Shown here: positions 1 to 5,206 of the stretch, one piece after another
Layout: the number at the start of each line of letters is the position of its first letter
Numbering within the stretch: the first letter of the stretch is position 1
Assembly (NCBI GenBank): GCA_003224835.1
Contig: QHZX01000164.1
Coordinates: 1-6,902, forward strand
Length of the DNA: 6,902 bases
Direction of reading: 5' to 3'
DNA from: Acidobacteriota bacterium
GTDB taxonomy: Bacteria; Acidobacteriota; Terriglobia; Terriglobales; Acidobacteriaceae
Made by a program: the position numbers and the translations under genes
The notes under the pieces: model-generated
What the model was told of the DNA's origin: nothing
Database searches by the model: none
The model's input: only the letters and a program-made list of their open reading frames with translations

Positions 1-271
1 CCGGCTGTTTGGAGAATTGGTTTCGTGCTGCCCACCACGGAGAAGCCCACATCAGGGCTCCCCACATCACAGCCAATGCGAAACCCGGAATCAAGTTTGA
101 CAGCAATTGAGAATTGGGACGCACTGTCAGGAAGATGAGCCCAGCGCCTGCGAAAATGAAGACCGTGGCTACTATCAATCGATAAGCCCACTTAACAAGA
201 GCGGAGCGATTACGATGGGCGATAAACGAATCGAAGAAATCCCGCTGCGTTAGCTCGTAGGTCACTTCCAC
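1..271 (-). CDS. YcxB-like membrane protein, N-terminal part (truncated by window edge)
   Basis: An open frame of 90 codons reads leftward from a GTG at 271-269 and leaves the window still open. The N-terminus reads VEVTYELTQRDFFDSFIAHR, which matches my memory of the opening of YcxB-like family proteins (a short beta/helix segment ending in a histidine-rich turn). Two hydrophobic segments follow, at about residues 29-50 and 59-82, separated by a short polar loop (RPNSQ). In this family the pair of helices precedes a soluble C-terminal domain, which would lie outside the window. The function of the family is not established. An in-frame TGA lies six codons upstream of the GTG and there is no ATG between them, so the GTG is the best start, although no clear ribosome binding site precedes it. 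It is co-oriented with the GH16 gene but about 200 bases downstream of it, so an operon is doubtful. Confidence 0.6.
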   Translation of the reverse strand, partial: MEVTYELTQRDFFDSFIAHRNRSALVKWAYRLIVATVFIFAGAGLIFLTVRPNSQLLSNLIPGFALAVMWGALMWASPWWAARNQFSKQP

Positions 272-385
272 GCGATGGATTGTGTCAAATCAGGAAACTT
301 GGTGCAACGAAAATTTGCTGCGGTGACGGGACTGCGGCCTCGATCAGATTCTGCCACCAGTCGTTCGGTCAGTTGAGTGGCTCAC

Positions 386-439
386 TGCCCTGCGGAGCGA
401 GTTGCAGCGCGGTGTCTTTTCAGCTCGCTCCTTCGGGCA
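386..439. repeat. Long imperfect inverted repeat between the GH16 and YcxB-like genes
   Basis: The arm at 386-401 (TGCCCTGCGGAGCGAG) and the arm at 424-439 (CTCGCTCCTTCGGGCA) pair over 13 of 16 positions: 5 bp, a 3-base internal mismatch, then 8 bp. Pairing continues inward over 402-404 with 421-423, including one G-T, leaving a loop of 16 bases. It lies 33 bases past the stop of the minus-strand GH16 gene, so it could end that transcript or protect its 3' end. There is no T-run after the stem in the minus-strand direction, so it is not a classical intrinsic terminator. The GAGCGA-type arms resemble parts of the palindromic repeats found elsewhere in the window, so a dispersed repeat is equally possible. 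Confidence 0.5.
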
Positions 440-471
440 AATAGACTCTGTCCCCAAAAGTGATGAGGGCA

Positions 472-1335
472 TCAAAATTCGGTGTTGAGCCGCATGATTT
501 TCTGACTCCGATAATTTGCGACATTGGCCTGGACTTGGGCCGTCGTAAGTAAAGTATCTTTGGCGTGATACACCCAGTCGATCTGTTCCACCCAGGTCCG
601 GGGTGTCGACGAGTTGACGAGGCTGCCAGTGGGGAACCACTGATTGAAATCAATGGCCATGAGGGCAGTCGGGTAGTAGGTTGAGAACGACGCCACCAGC
701 ACGCCGTCCACGTAAAAGTGCGTGTTAACGCCATCGGCGTCGTCCACCACCAGTGTGTGCCAGCCGGCGTAAGAAGCCGCAATGTTGGTAGAAACGTTTT
801 TGTGGGTCGTCTGCCAAAGCGTGAAGAAGAAGTGGGGCGTCAATGTCGACCCGAAACCATTGGGCAGATATTCGAAGTCAATCTCGCTGTAGGGACGGCT
901 TCTGTAAGGGCTGATAGTGAAGAATGTCTGATACAGCTGATCGCCGTCAGGCCCCGAGTCCGGTGCATCTTCGAACTTCACCCGGGCGGCGAGGGTCCCG
1001 TGCAGGAACTTGAATGGGGTCAAAACCTCTGTTTGGATGCTCGTGCTTGCGGTTCCACTGGTTGTCGCCGCCATCTGCATCAATTCATTGCTTGAATCAG
1101 CGGGATCAGGGATAAACGTGATGTGCGTGGGATCCCAGGTTCCAATTCCAGGCCCGCCTCCGCCCGACCTGGGTGACCAGCCAAAGTTGAGCAGGTTGGA
1201 ATCAGTCGAGCTTGTGTAATTGAAGTCGTCGAAGAACACGCTAGTCTGAGCGTTCGCTCTGCCAGCGAGCAGAACCGTCAGCGTCAGAAGCGCCAAGAAG
1301 AAGGTGAAAAAGCTGTTGCCGATTTTCCGTCTCAT
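472..1335 (-). CDS. Secreted glycoside hydrolase family 16-like protein
   Basis: Predicted 287-residue exported protein. Residues 1-29 form a clear Sec signal peptide: basic MRRK, hydrophobic core (FFTFFLALLTLTVLLAG), and an ANA-Q cleavage site. The mature part has the layout of a GH16 beta-jelly-roll (concanavalin-like) domain: DDFNY at 36-40 opening the fold, a sheet-forming stretch near 112-122, then E151-I-D153-F-E155. The last fits the GH16 motif ExDxE, in which the first Glu is the nucleophile and the last the acid/base. Later come GWHTLVVD (191-198), YVDGVLVA (208-215) and the WVEQIDWVYH strand (249-258), all typical of the family's C-terminal half. GH16 enzymes cut beta-1,3 or beta-1,3/1,4 glucans, galactans or xyloglucan; the substrate cannot be read here. 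The length is usual for a single-domain enzyme with no binding module. A good ribosome binding site supports the start. No sugar transporter or partner hydrolase is visible, so it probably acts outside the cytoplasm as a stand-alone polysaccharide-degrading or binding protein. Confidence 0.78.
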   Translation of the reverse strand: MRRKIGNSFFTFFLALLTLTVLLAGRANAQTSVFFDDFNYTSSTDSNLLNFGWSPRSGGGGPGIGTWDPTHITFIPDPADSSNELMQMAATTSGTASTSIQTEVLTPFKFLHGTLAARVKFEDAPDSGPDGDQLYQTFFTISPYRSRPYSEIDFEYLPNGFGSTLTPHFFFTLWQTTHKNVSTNIAASYAGWHTLVVDDADGVNTHFYVDGVLVASFSTYYPTALMAIDFNQWFPTGSLVNSSTPRTWVEQIDWVYHAKDTLLTTAQVQANVANYRSQKIMRLNTEF

Positions 1336-1341
1336 ATCCCG

Positions 1342-1349
1342 CTCCTTTT
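1342..1349 (-). promoter_or_regulatory. Shine-Dalgarno site of the GH16-like gene
   Basis: On the minus strand AAAAGGAG ends 6 bases before the ATG at 1335-1333. It is the clearest ribosome binding site in the window and fixes the start that gives the complete signal peptide. Confidence 0.7.
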
Positions 1350-1540
1350 AGCCCTTGCAAAGTATGCCACGTCAACACGTGCATGACTACTGAGACAATT
1401 ACATAATCCCTTAGTGATGATGCGCACCCACTTCATTTCGCTACTCCGGACGTATTACAGCTGAATCAACCGTGCCCAGGAATTTTGTGGCGATTCCAAG
1501 GAGTTCGTTAGAAAATTTTGACGCTGTAAATAGCCACTGT

Positions 1541-1566
1541 CCAACCTGCTCGGCGAGACAGGGTGG
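1541..1566 (+). promoter_or_regulatory. Hairpin in the presumed 5' leader of the Imm33-like gene
   Basis: CCAaCCTGCTC at 1541-1551 pairs with GAGaCAGGgTGG at 1555-1566 around a GGC loop. That gives about 10 base pairs with one A-G mismatch and one bulged A. It ends 48 bases before the start at 1615. No T-run follows, so it is not an obvious terminator, and I recognise no riboswitch class. It may affect RNA stability or be coincidental. Confidence 0.25.
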
Positions 1567-1591
1567 AAAACTATCCAAATACTCAAAACAA

Positions 1592-1615
1592 ATGAAGAAG
1601 AAGATAAAACATTAA
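1592..1615 (+). other. Possible 7-codon leader ORF overlapping the next start
   Basis: ATG at 1592 opens MKKKIKH and stops at TAA 1613-1615. The last A of that stop is the first base of the ATG at 1615, forming a TAATG junction. Such overlaps can couple translation of a short leader to the next gene. No ribosome binding site precedes this ATG, whereas its own purine-rich codons (GAAGAAGAAG, 1594-1603) are the only SD-like sequence for the downstream gene, so the purine tract alone may explain it. Confidence 0.15.
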
Positions 1616-1977
1616 TGACTGACAATGTTAAGAATCGAGAGCTGCGGTCTCAGCAACTGGCGATATGCGAGAAATACGGCCAGCCATGCATAATTCCTCC
1701 TCCGGACTCAAAAATTGGCTTTGCGCTTAAGACGGCTGGCAAAGTGCCGATTAACGGGCTCCGACACCCGGAAAAAGCTGATACGAATGGCTGGTACATC
1801 TGGTGTGGAGAAGAGCTATCGAAAGCTCCTGATTTCTTTTCGCCGTTGCACACCGCTCACTTGCAAAAAAGATGCCCTGAGGCGCTTCAATTTCTTGGGT
1901 TACCGCCGGGATACAGATTTCTCATTGCTGGAGACTACGTGGATGTTTGGTACGACCCAAGTCTCTTAAATGTCTGA
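1615..1977 (+). CDS. Imm33-like (putative immunity-type) protein
   Basis: A complete 120-residue soluble protein with no signal peptide or membrane segment. Its character resembles small proteins annotated with an Imm33-type immunity domain: an N-terminal helical piece (LRSQQLAICEKYGQP, residues 10-24), then INGLRHPEK (46-54), NGWYIWCGEELS (58-69), DFFSPLHTAHL (73-83), and the C-terminal GLPPGYRFLIAGDYVDVWYD (residues 95-114). I recall these blocks from orphan proteins in many phyla; the assignment is from memory and the biochemical role of the family is largely untested. Imm33 proteins were predicted by comparative genomics to neutralise toxins of polymorphic toxin systems. No toxin gene lies nearby, so a solitary immunity gene or an unrelated function is as likely. 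There is only one ATG in the frame; SD support is weak (GAAGAAGAAG about 11 bases upstream). Codon use looks more AT-rich than valS, consistent with an accessory gene. Confidence 0.6.
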   Translation: MTDNVKNRELRSQQLAICEKYGQPCIIPPPDSKIGFALKTAGKVPINGLRHPEKADTNGWYIWCGEELSKAPDFFSPLHTAHLQKRCPEALQFLGLPPGYRFLIAGDYVDVWYDPSLLNV

Positions 1978-2000
1978 TAAGAAAAAGCCACCCGGTGGTA

Positions 2001-2045
2001 ACCTCTGGCACAGAATTCTGATTCCGGAGATTTACCAGCAGAGGT
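2001..2045 (+). repeat. Inverted repeat with nested palindrome after the Imm33-like gene
   Basis: ACCTCTG at 2001-2007 pairs perfectly with CAGAGGT at 2039-2045, and the 31-base loop contains a perfect 10-base palindrome, CAGAATTCTG (2011-2020). It lies 24 bases past the stop at 1977 and is followed by a short ATTTTCCCC (2051-2059). It could be a weak transcription end for the small gene, but the long loop and short T-tract make that uncertain. Confidence 0.3.
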
Positions 2046-2085
2046 GTAGCATTTTCCCCTCAGCCCCATATACCCCCTCTCCTGT

Positions 2086-2115
2086 TTGACCCAAATTTTC
2101 TGCGACCTGTAAGAT
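2086..2115 (+). promoter_or_regulatory. Candidate sigma-70 promoter for valS
   Basis: TTGACC (2086-2091, five of six consensus bases) and TAAGAT (2110-2115, four of six) are separated by 18 bases. The pair lies about 100 bases before the valS start and immediately before the 14-base repeat, which would fall in the transcribed leader. No other pair this good was seen between 1978 and 2219. Confidence 0.4.
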
Positions 2116-2120
2116 CAAAG

Positions 2121-2210
2121 CAGCACTCAGCATTCAGCACTCAGCATTCATCCGCGGCAGGTCTGACGATCGACGCTGCAGGCTTGCCGAACGCTGATGG
2201 CTGAGTGCTG
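2121..2210. repeat. 14-base tandem direct repeat with an inverted third copy before valS
   Basis: CAGCACTCAGCATT occurs twice in perfect tandem at 2121-2134 and 2135-2148. At 2193-2210 the sequence GCTGATGGCTGAGTGCTG is the reverse complement of the same unit plus its continuation, with only two mismatches and 11 perfect base pairs at the end. The leader RNA can therefore form a long stem using either upstream unit, enclosing about 45-58 bases. The right arm contains the GTG at 2205 that would otherwise be a longer valS start, and ends 9 bases before the ATG at 2220. It could be a dispersed intergenic repeat or a regulatory hairpin. Confidence 0.65.
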
Positions 2211-2219
2211 AACCTTTTC

Positions 2220-5096
2220 ATGCCTGAGAACGTGACCAAAACCGAATTGCCAAAAGCATACGAGCCCTCGGCCATCGAGACGCGGTGGGCGGAATTTTGG
2301 GTCAAGGAGAAGCTCTTTTCCGTTGCCACGCCGCGCGAAGGGGACACGCGTCCGGTGTTTACTTTGCTGCTGCCGCCGCCGAACGTGACCGGCCGCCTGC
2401 ACATGGGGCACATGCTCAACCAGACGCAGATGGACATCATTGTGCGCTGGCACCGGATGCGCGGCTTTGTCACGCTGTGGCTACCAGGAACGGACCACGC
2501 AGGTATCGCAACCCAGATGATGGTTGAGCGCCAACTGGCGAGCGAGGGCAAAAAGCGGACCGATCTTGGGCGTGAAAAGTTTATTGAGCGAGTGTGGGAG
2601 TGGAAACAGCTGTATGGCGGCGCGATCCAGGAGCAGATGCGGCGGCTGGGCGCGTCGGTCGATTGGGACCGCGAATATTTCACCATGGACGAAAATCTTT
2701 CGCGCGCAGTACGCGAAGTGTTCGTCAGGCTGTATGAACAAGGACTGATCTATCGCGGCAAGTACATCGTGAACTGGTGCCCGCGCTGCGTGACCGCGAT
2801 CTCCGATCTTGAGGTGAAGCACGAGGACGTTGCGGGCAAGTTGTGGGAGATTCGCTATCCGGTGGTGGGCACGAATGAATTCATCACCGTGGCAACGACG
2901 CGTCCCGAGACCATGCTGGGCGATACAGCAGTTGCGGTGAATGAACGCGACGAGCGATACAAGCATTTGCATGGCAAGAAAGTTCTGCTGCCGCTGATGG
3001 ACCGCGAGATTCCGATCATCACCGACGAACTTGCGCAGCCTGAGTTTGGTACGGGCGCGGTGAAAGTGACGCCGGCGCACGATGCGAACGACTTTCAAGC
3101 GGGGCTTCGACATAACCTGCCACAGATCGAGGTGATGGACGAGCACGCGCGGATGAATGAGAATGCCGGGGTTTATGCGGGGCTGGACCGGTACGAGGCG
3201 CGAAAACGCGTGCTGGAAGATTTGCGCTCGCAGGGATTTCTAGTGGGCGAGAAGGACTACACGGTCGCACTGGGAAAATGCGATCGCTGCGGGACGGTGG
3301 TTGAGCCCAGACTTTCAACCCAGTGGTTTATAAAAATCCAGCCGCTGGCGGAGCGCGCGATTCAAGTGGTCGAAAAGGATTTTGTGCGCTTTACGCCGAC
3401 GAACTACCGGCAAATCTATTTGAACTGGATGCGCAACATTCACGACTGGACCATCTCGCGGCAGTTGTGGTGGGGGCACAGGATTCCGGCGTGGCATTGT
3501 TCATGTGGAGACATTGTCGTCGCGCGTGAAACGCCGAGTTCGTGTCCGAAGTGTGGGGGATCCGAATTAAAGCAGGATCCGGATGTTCTGGACACATGGT
3601 TTTCGTCCGGTCTATTGCCGTTTACATCGTTAGGGTGGCCGGAGGCGACGCGGGATTTGGAAGTGTTTTATCCGACGTCGCTGTTGATTACGGGCTTCGA
3701 CATTTTGTTTTTCTGGGTCGCGCGCATGATCATGCTGGGCTGCTGGTTCATGGCGCCTCCGGAAAAACCCACAGGCCATGTGGGGACGGGCGCCCTCGCT
3801 CGTCCAGCTGAGCGAAGCCCGGGAGAGAATGGCGAGCGAAGCTTGACCGCCCGTATGTGGGCGTCCGGGGACACACGTGCATCTTTGACCGATGGCGACC
3901 TGCGCGCTTCCGTGCCGTTCCGCGAAGTTTATATTCACGCTCTGGTGCGGGATGCCGAACGACAAAAGATGTCGAAGACAAAGGGCAACGTGCTTGATCC
4001 GATTCAAGTGATCGAAAAGTACGGCACGGATGCGACCCGCTTTACGCTGGCGGCCATGTCATCGCCGGGAACCGACATTGCTTTTAACGAGAGCCGTACT
4101 GAAGGTTATCGAGCATTCGCCAATAAGATTTGGAATGCCGCGCGTTTCATGTTCATGAATGTGGAACGGATCGATCCAAACTTGCGACCGGGGCTGAAGG
4201 GCGAAGGCGCCCGTTCCCACATGGGCATTGCAGGATTTCGGCAAGTAACCCTGGAAGACCGGTGGATCCTCTCACGCTTCAACAGCGTCACAAAAAATGT
4301 GAACGATTCTCTTGCGGCTTATCGGTTCGATGAGGCCGCCAATGCAATTTACGATTTTTTCTGGGGCGAGTTTTGCGACTGGTATCTTGAATTAATCAAG
4401 CCGCGGCTTTCGCCTGAGTCGAAGGATGCGCGAAACACCTGCGCTAACCTGGTTGCATTGTTCGAGTCATCATTGCGGCTGCTGCATCCGGTGATGCCGT
4501 TCATCACCGAGGAGATTTGGCACGCGATTTATGACGGGAAGCCGCCGCTCAAGTCGCTTTCGCTGGCCGCTTATCCGCAAACCGACGAAGAGCAGATCGC
4601 TCGAACTGCAGAAACCGAAATGGCGATTCTGCAGGACCTGATCGCCAGTGTGCGGAATTTACGGGCAGAGCTCAAAGTTGAGATGAAGCAGCGCGTGCCG
4701 GCCGAGATTTTTTCGGAAGAGCCGGCAATCCGCGAGCTGATTCAGAAAAATGCCGGCGCATTGGAGCGGCTGGCGAACGTCGAGCAAGTTCGTTTTGTTG
4801 ATGAGTCGCTGGCGAAATTGCCGAGTGCCCGACATACGAGCCGCTTCGATGTCCGCTTGATTTACGAAAAAAAGGTTGACGTGGGCGCGGAACGTGAGAA
4901 AGCAACGAAAGAACTCGACCGTCTGGAAAGAGAAAAGAGTAACGGTGAGCGGCAATTGGCGGATGAGGGCTTCATCAGCAAGGCTCCGGCGAACGTGGTG
5001 GAGCAGCGAAGAGTCCGAGTTGAAGAGTTGAAAGGACTAATTGATAAACTCAGAAACAAGCTGGGTGAGTTGGACCAAAATCGCCTCAGCGGCTAA
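2220..5096 (+). CDS. valS: Valyl-tRNA synthetase
   Basis: Class I aminoacyl-tRNA synthetase of the cytoplasm, charging tRNA-Val with valine using ATP; 958 residues from the ATG at 2220. Visible signatures: PPPNVTGRL then HMGH (61-64, the HIGH motif); the CP1 editing domain with TTRPETMLGDTAV (226-238) and VTPAHD (283-288), which hydrolyses mischarged Thr; cysteine pairs at 187/190, 354/357, 427/429 and 442/445; DTWFSSGLLPF (458-468); KMSKT (583-587); the anticodon-binding helical domain from about 678; and a C-terminal charged coiled coil (about 885-955) typical of ValS. I chose the ATG at 2220 because the in-frame GTG at 2205, five codons earlier, lies in an inverted repeat; neither has a good ribosome binding site. 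Between FWVARMIMLGCWFM and VPFREVY there are 53 residues where I recall about 16-20, caused by an in-frame palindromic repeat. A second partial copy encodes residues near 659-669. The reading frame stays intact, so the enzyme is probably functional. nadC follows after 110 bases. Confidence 0.97.
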   Translation: MPENVTKTELPKAYEPSAIETRWAEFWVKEKLFSVATPREGDTRPVFTLLLPPPNVTGRLHMGHMLNQTQMDIIVRWHRMRGFVTLWLPGTDHAGIATQMMVERQLASEGKKRTDLGREKFIERVWEWKQLYGGAIQEQMRRLGASVDWDREYFTMDENLSRAVREVFVRLYEQGLIYRGKYIVNWCPRCVTAISDLEVKHEDVAGKLWEIRYPVVGTNEFITVATTRPETMLGDTAVAVNERDERYKHLHGKKVLLPLMDREIPIITDELAQPEFGTGAVKVTPAHDANDFQAGLRHNLPQIEVMDEHARMNENAGVYAGLDRYEARKRVLEDLRSQGFLVGEKDYTVALGKCDRCGTVVEPRLSTQWFIKIQPLAERAIQVVEKDFVRFTPTNYRQIYLNWMRNIHDWTISRQLWWGHRIPAWHCSCGDIVVARETPSSCPKCGGSELKQDPDVLDTWFSSGLLPFTSLGWPEATRDLEVFYPTSLLITGFDILFFWVARMIMLGCWFMAPPEKPTGHVGTGALARPAERSPGENGERSLTARMWASGDTRASLTDGDLRASVPFREVYIHALVRDAERQKMSKTKGNVLDPIQVIEKYGTDATRFTLAAMSSPGTDIAFNESRTEGYRAFANKIWNAARFMFMNVERIDPNLRPGLKGEGARSHMGIAGFRQVTLEDRWILSRFNSVTKNVNDSLAAYRFDEAANAIYDFFWGEFCDWYLELIKPRLSPESKDARNTCANLVALFESSLRLLHPVMPFITEEIWHAIYDGKPPLKSLSLAAYPQTDEEQIARTAETEMAILQDLIASVRNLRAELKVEMKQRVPAEIFSEEPAIRELIQKNAGALERLANVEQVRFVDESLAKLPSARHTSRFDVRLIYEKKVDVGAEREKATKELDRLEREKSNGERQLADEGFISKAPANVVEQRRVRVEELKGLIDKLRNKLGELDQNRLSG
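3768..3880 (+). repeat. In-frame GC-rich palindromic insertion inside valS (copy A)
   Basis: About 105 bases interrupt the usual valS sequence without breaking frame. The left end forms nested hairpins: CCCACA/TGTGGG (3768-3773 with 3779-3784), then GGACGGGCG/CGCTCGTCC (3784-3792 with 3797-3805, one G-T pair, CCCT loop). The interior holds a direct repeat GAGCGAAGC at 3810-3818 and 3834-3842, read as ERS twice. The right end (3859-3880) is an imperfect inverted match to the left end. The encoded residues, about 517-554, are rich in Gly, Ala, Arg and Ser and do not resemble ValS. The same core recurs at 4195-4225 and 5170-5199. Confidence 0.75.
4195..4225 (-). repeat. Second, partial copy of the palindromic repeat inside valS (copy B)
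   Basis: On the minus strand CCATGTGGGAACGGGCGCC is identical to copy A (3776-3794) except for one base; over 30 bases about 25 agree. It lies in valS in the opposite orientation to copy A and is translated in frame as GLKGEGARSHMG. The position is a linker between the catalytic core and the anticodon-binding domain (near residues 658-669), where length variation should be tolerated. Whether it adds residues or replaces native ones cannot be told without an alignment. Confidence 0.65.
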
Positions 5097-5121
5097 AGCC
5101 AGAAGTCATTGGCAGGCTGGC

Positions 5122-5141
5122 GGCACGGCTGAAGCCGTGCC
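5122..5141. repeat. Perfect hairpin downstream of valS
   Basis: GGCACGGC (5122-5129) and GCCGTGCC (5134-5141) form an 8-bp perfect GC-rich stem around a TGAA loop, beginning 26 bases after the valS stop. No T-run follows, so a classical intrinsic terminator is not supported. It could pause or protect the valS mRNA end, or be another dispersed repeat; the sequence around the stop (CGGCTAAAGCC, 5090-5100) has a similar character. Confidence 0.5.
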
Positions 5142-5169
5142 CGTCCCGGTAAACAGGTACTAATTATTT

Positions 5170-5199
5170 GGCGGGCTAGGGCGCCCGTCTGCCCACAGA
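5170..5199 (-). repeat. Third copy of the palindromic repeat, abutting nadC (copy C)
   Basis: Read on the minus strand it contains TGTGGG, a 2-base addition (CA), then GACGGGCGCCCT and GC-CG-CC, matching copy A nearly base for base. GGCGGGC (5170-5176) and GCCCGTC (5183-5189) can form a hairpin with one G-T pair. It ends 7 bases before the nadC ATG, where a ribosome binding site should be, and none is visible. It therefore forms most of the nadC translation initiation region. Confidence 0.65.
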
Positions 5200-5206
5200 A
5201 ATATAT

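Larger units (their letters stand above)
1336..1614. other. Divergent intergenic region between the GH16-like and Imm33-like genes
   Basis: These 279 bases separate two genes transcribed away from each other and must hold both promoters. I see the GH16 ribosome binding site at the left end and a hairpin at 1541-1566 near the right end. No convincing -35/-10 pair stands out on either strand. A TTGACG at 1516-1521 has no good -10 partner. No coding region, tRNA or repeat array was seen. Confidence 0.5.

Noticed and set aside
1541..1566. Riboswitch aptamer before the Imm33-like gene
   Set aside because: It is a single short hairpin without conserved aptamer nucleotides of any class I know, and no expression platform follows.
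2121..2150. CRISPR-like array
   Set aside because: The 14-base units are directly adjacent with no spacers, and there are no cas genes.
2116..2219. T-box leader upstream of valS
   Set aside because: No T-box consensus sequence, specifier loop or terminator/antiterminator pair is visible. The repeats explain the structure better, and T-boxes are mainly known from Gram-positive bacteria.
2141..3146. Long minus-strand open frames opposite valS (2141-2686 and 2481-3146)
   Set aside because: They lie wholly antisense to a clear valS coding region, have His/Arg-rich low-information proteins and no family resemblance. GC-rich codon use readily leaves such frames open.
3768..3880. The valS insertion as an intein, frameshift or pseudogene mark
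   Set aside because: It is about 35 residues, far too short for an intein and without splice motifs. The frame is preserved and all catalytic motifs on both sides are intact.
3966..3980. KMSKT in place of KMSKS as evidence of an inactive synthetase
   Set aside because: The second lysine and the overall loop are kept. Thr in the last position is a mild substitution that I believe occurs in working enzymes.
3630..4007. Minus-strand frames over the valS insertion, with Arg/Pro-rich proteins
   Set aside because: They arise because the palindromic repeat is stop-poor on both strands. I see no start signal or family resemblance.
3768..5199. Insertion sequence or transposon
   Set aside because: The repeats are about 30-110 bases, with no transposase frame. 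They could at most be non-autonomous elements mobilised by something outside the window.
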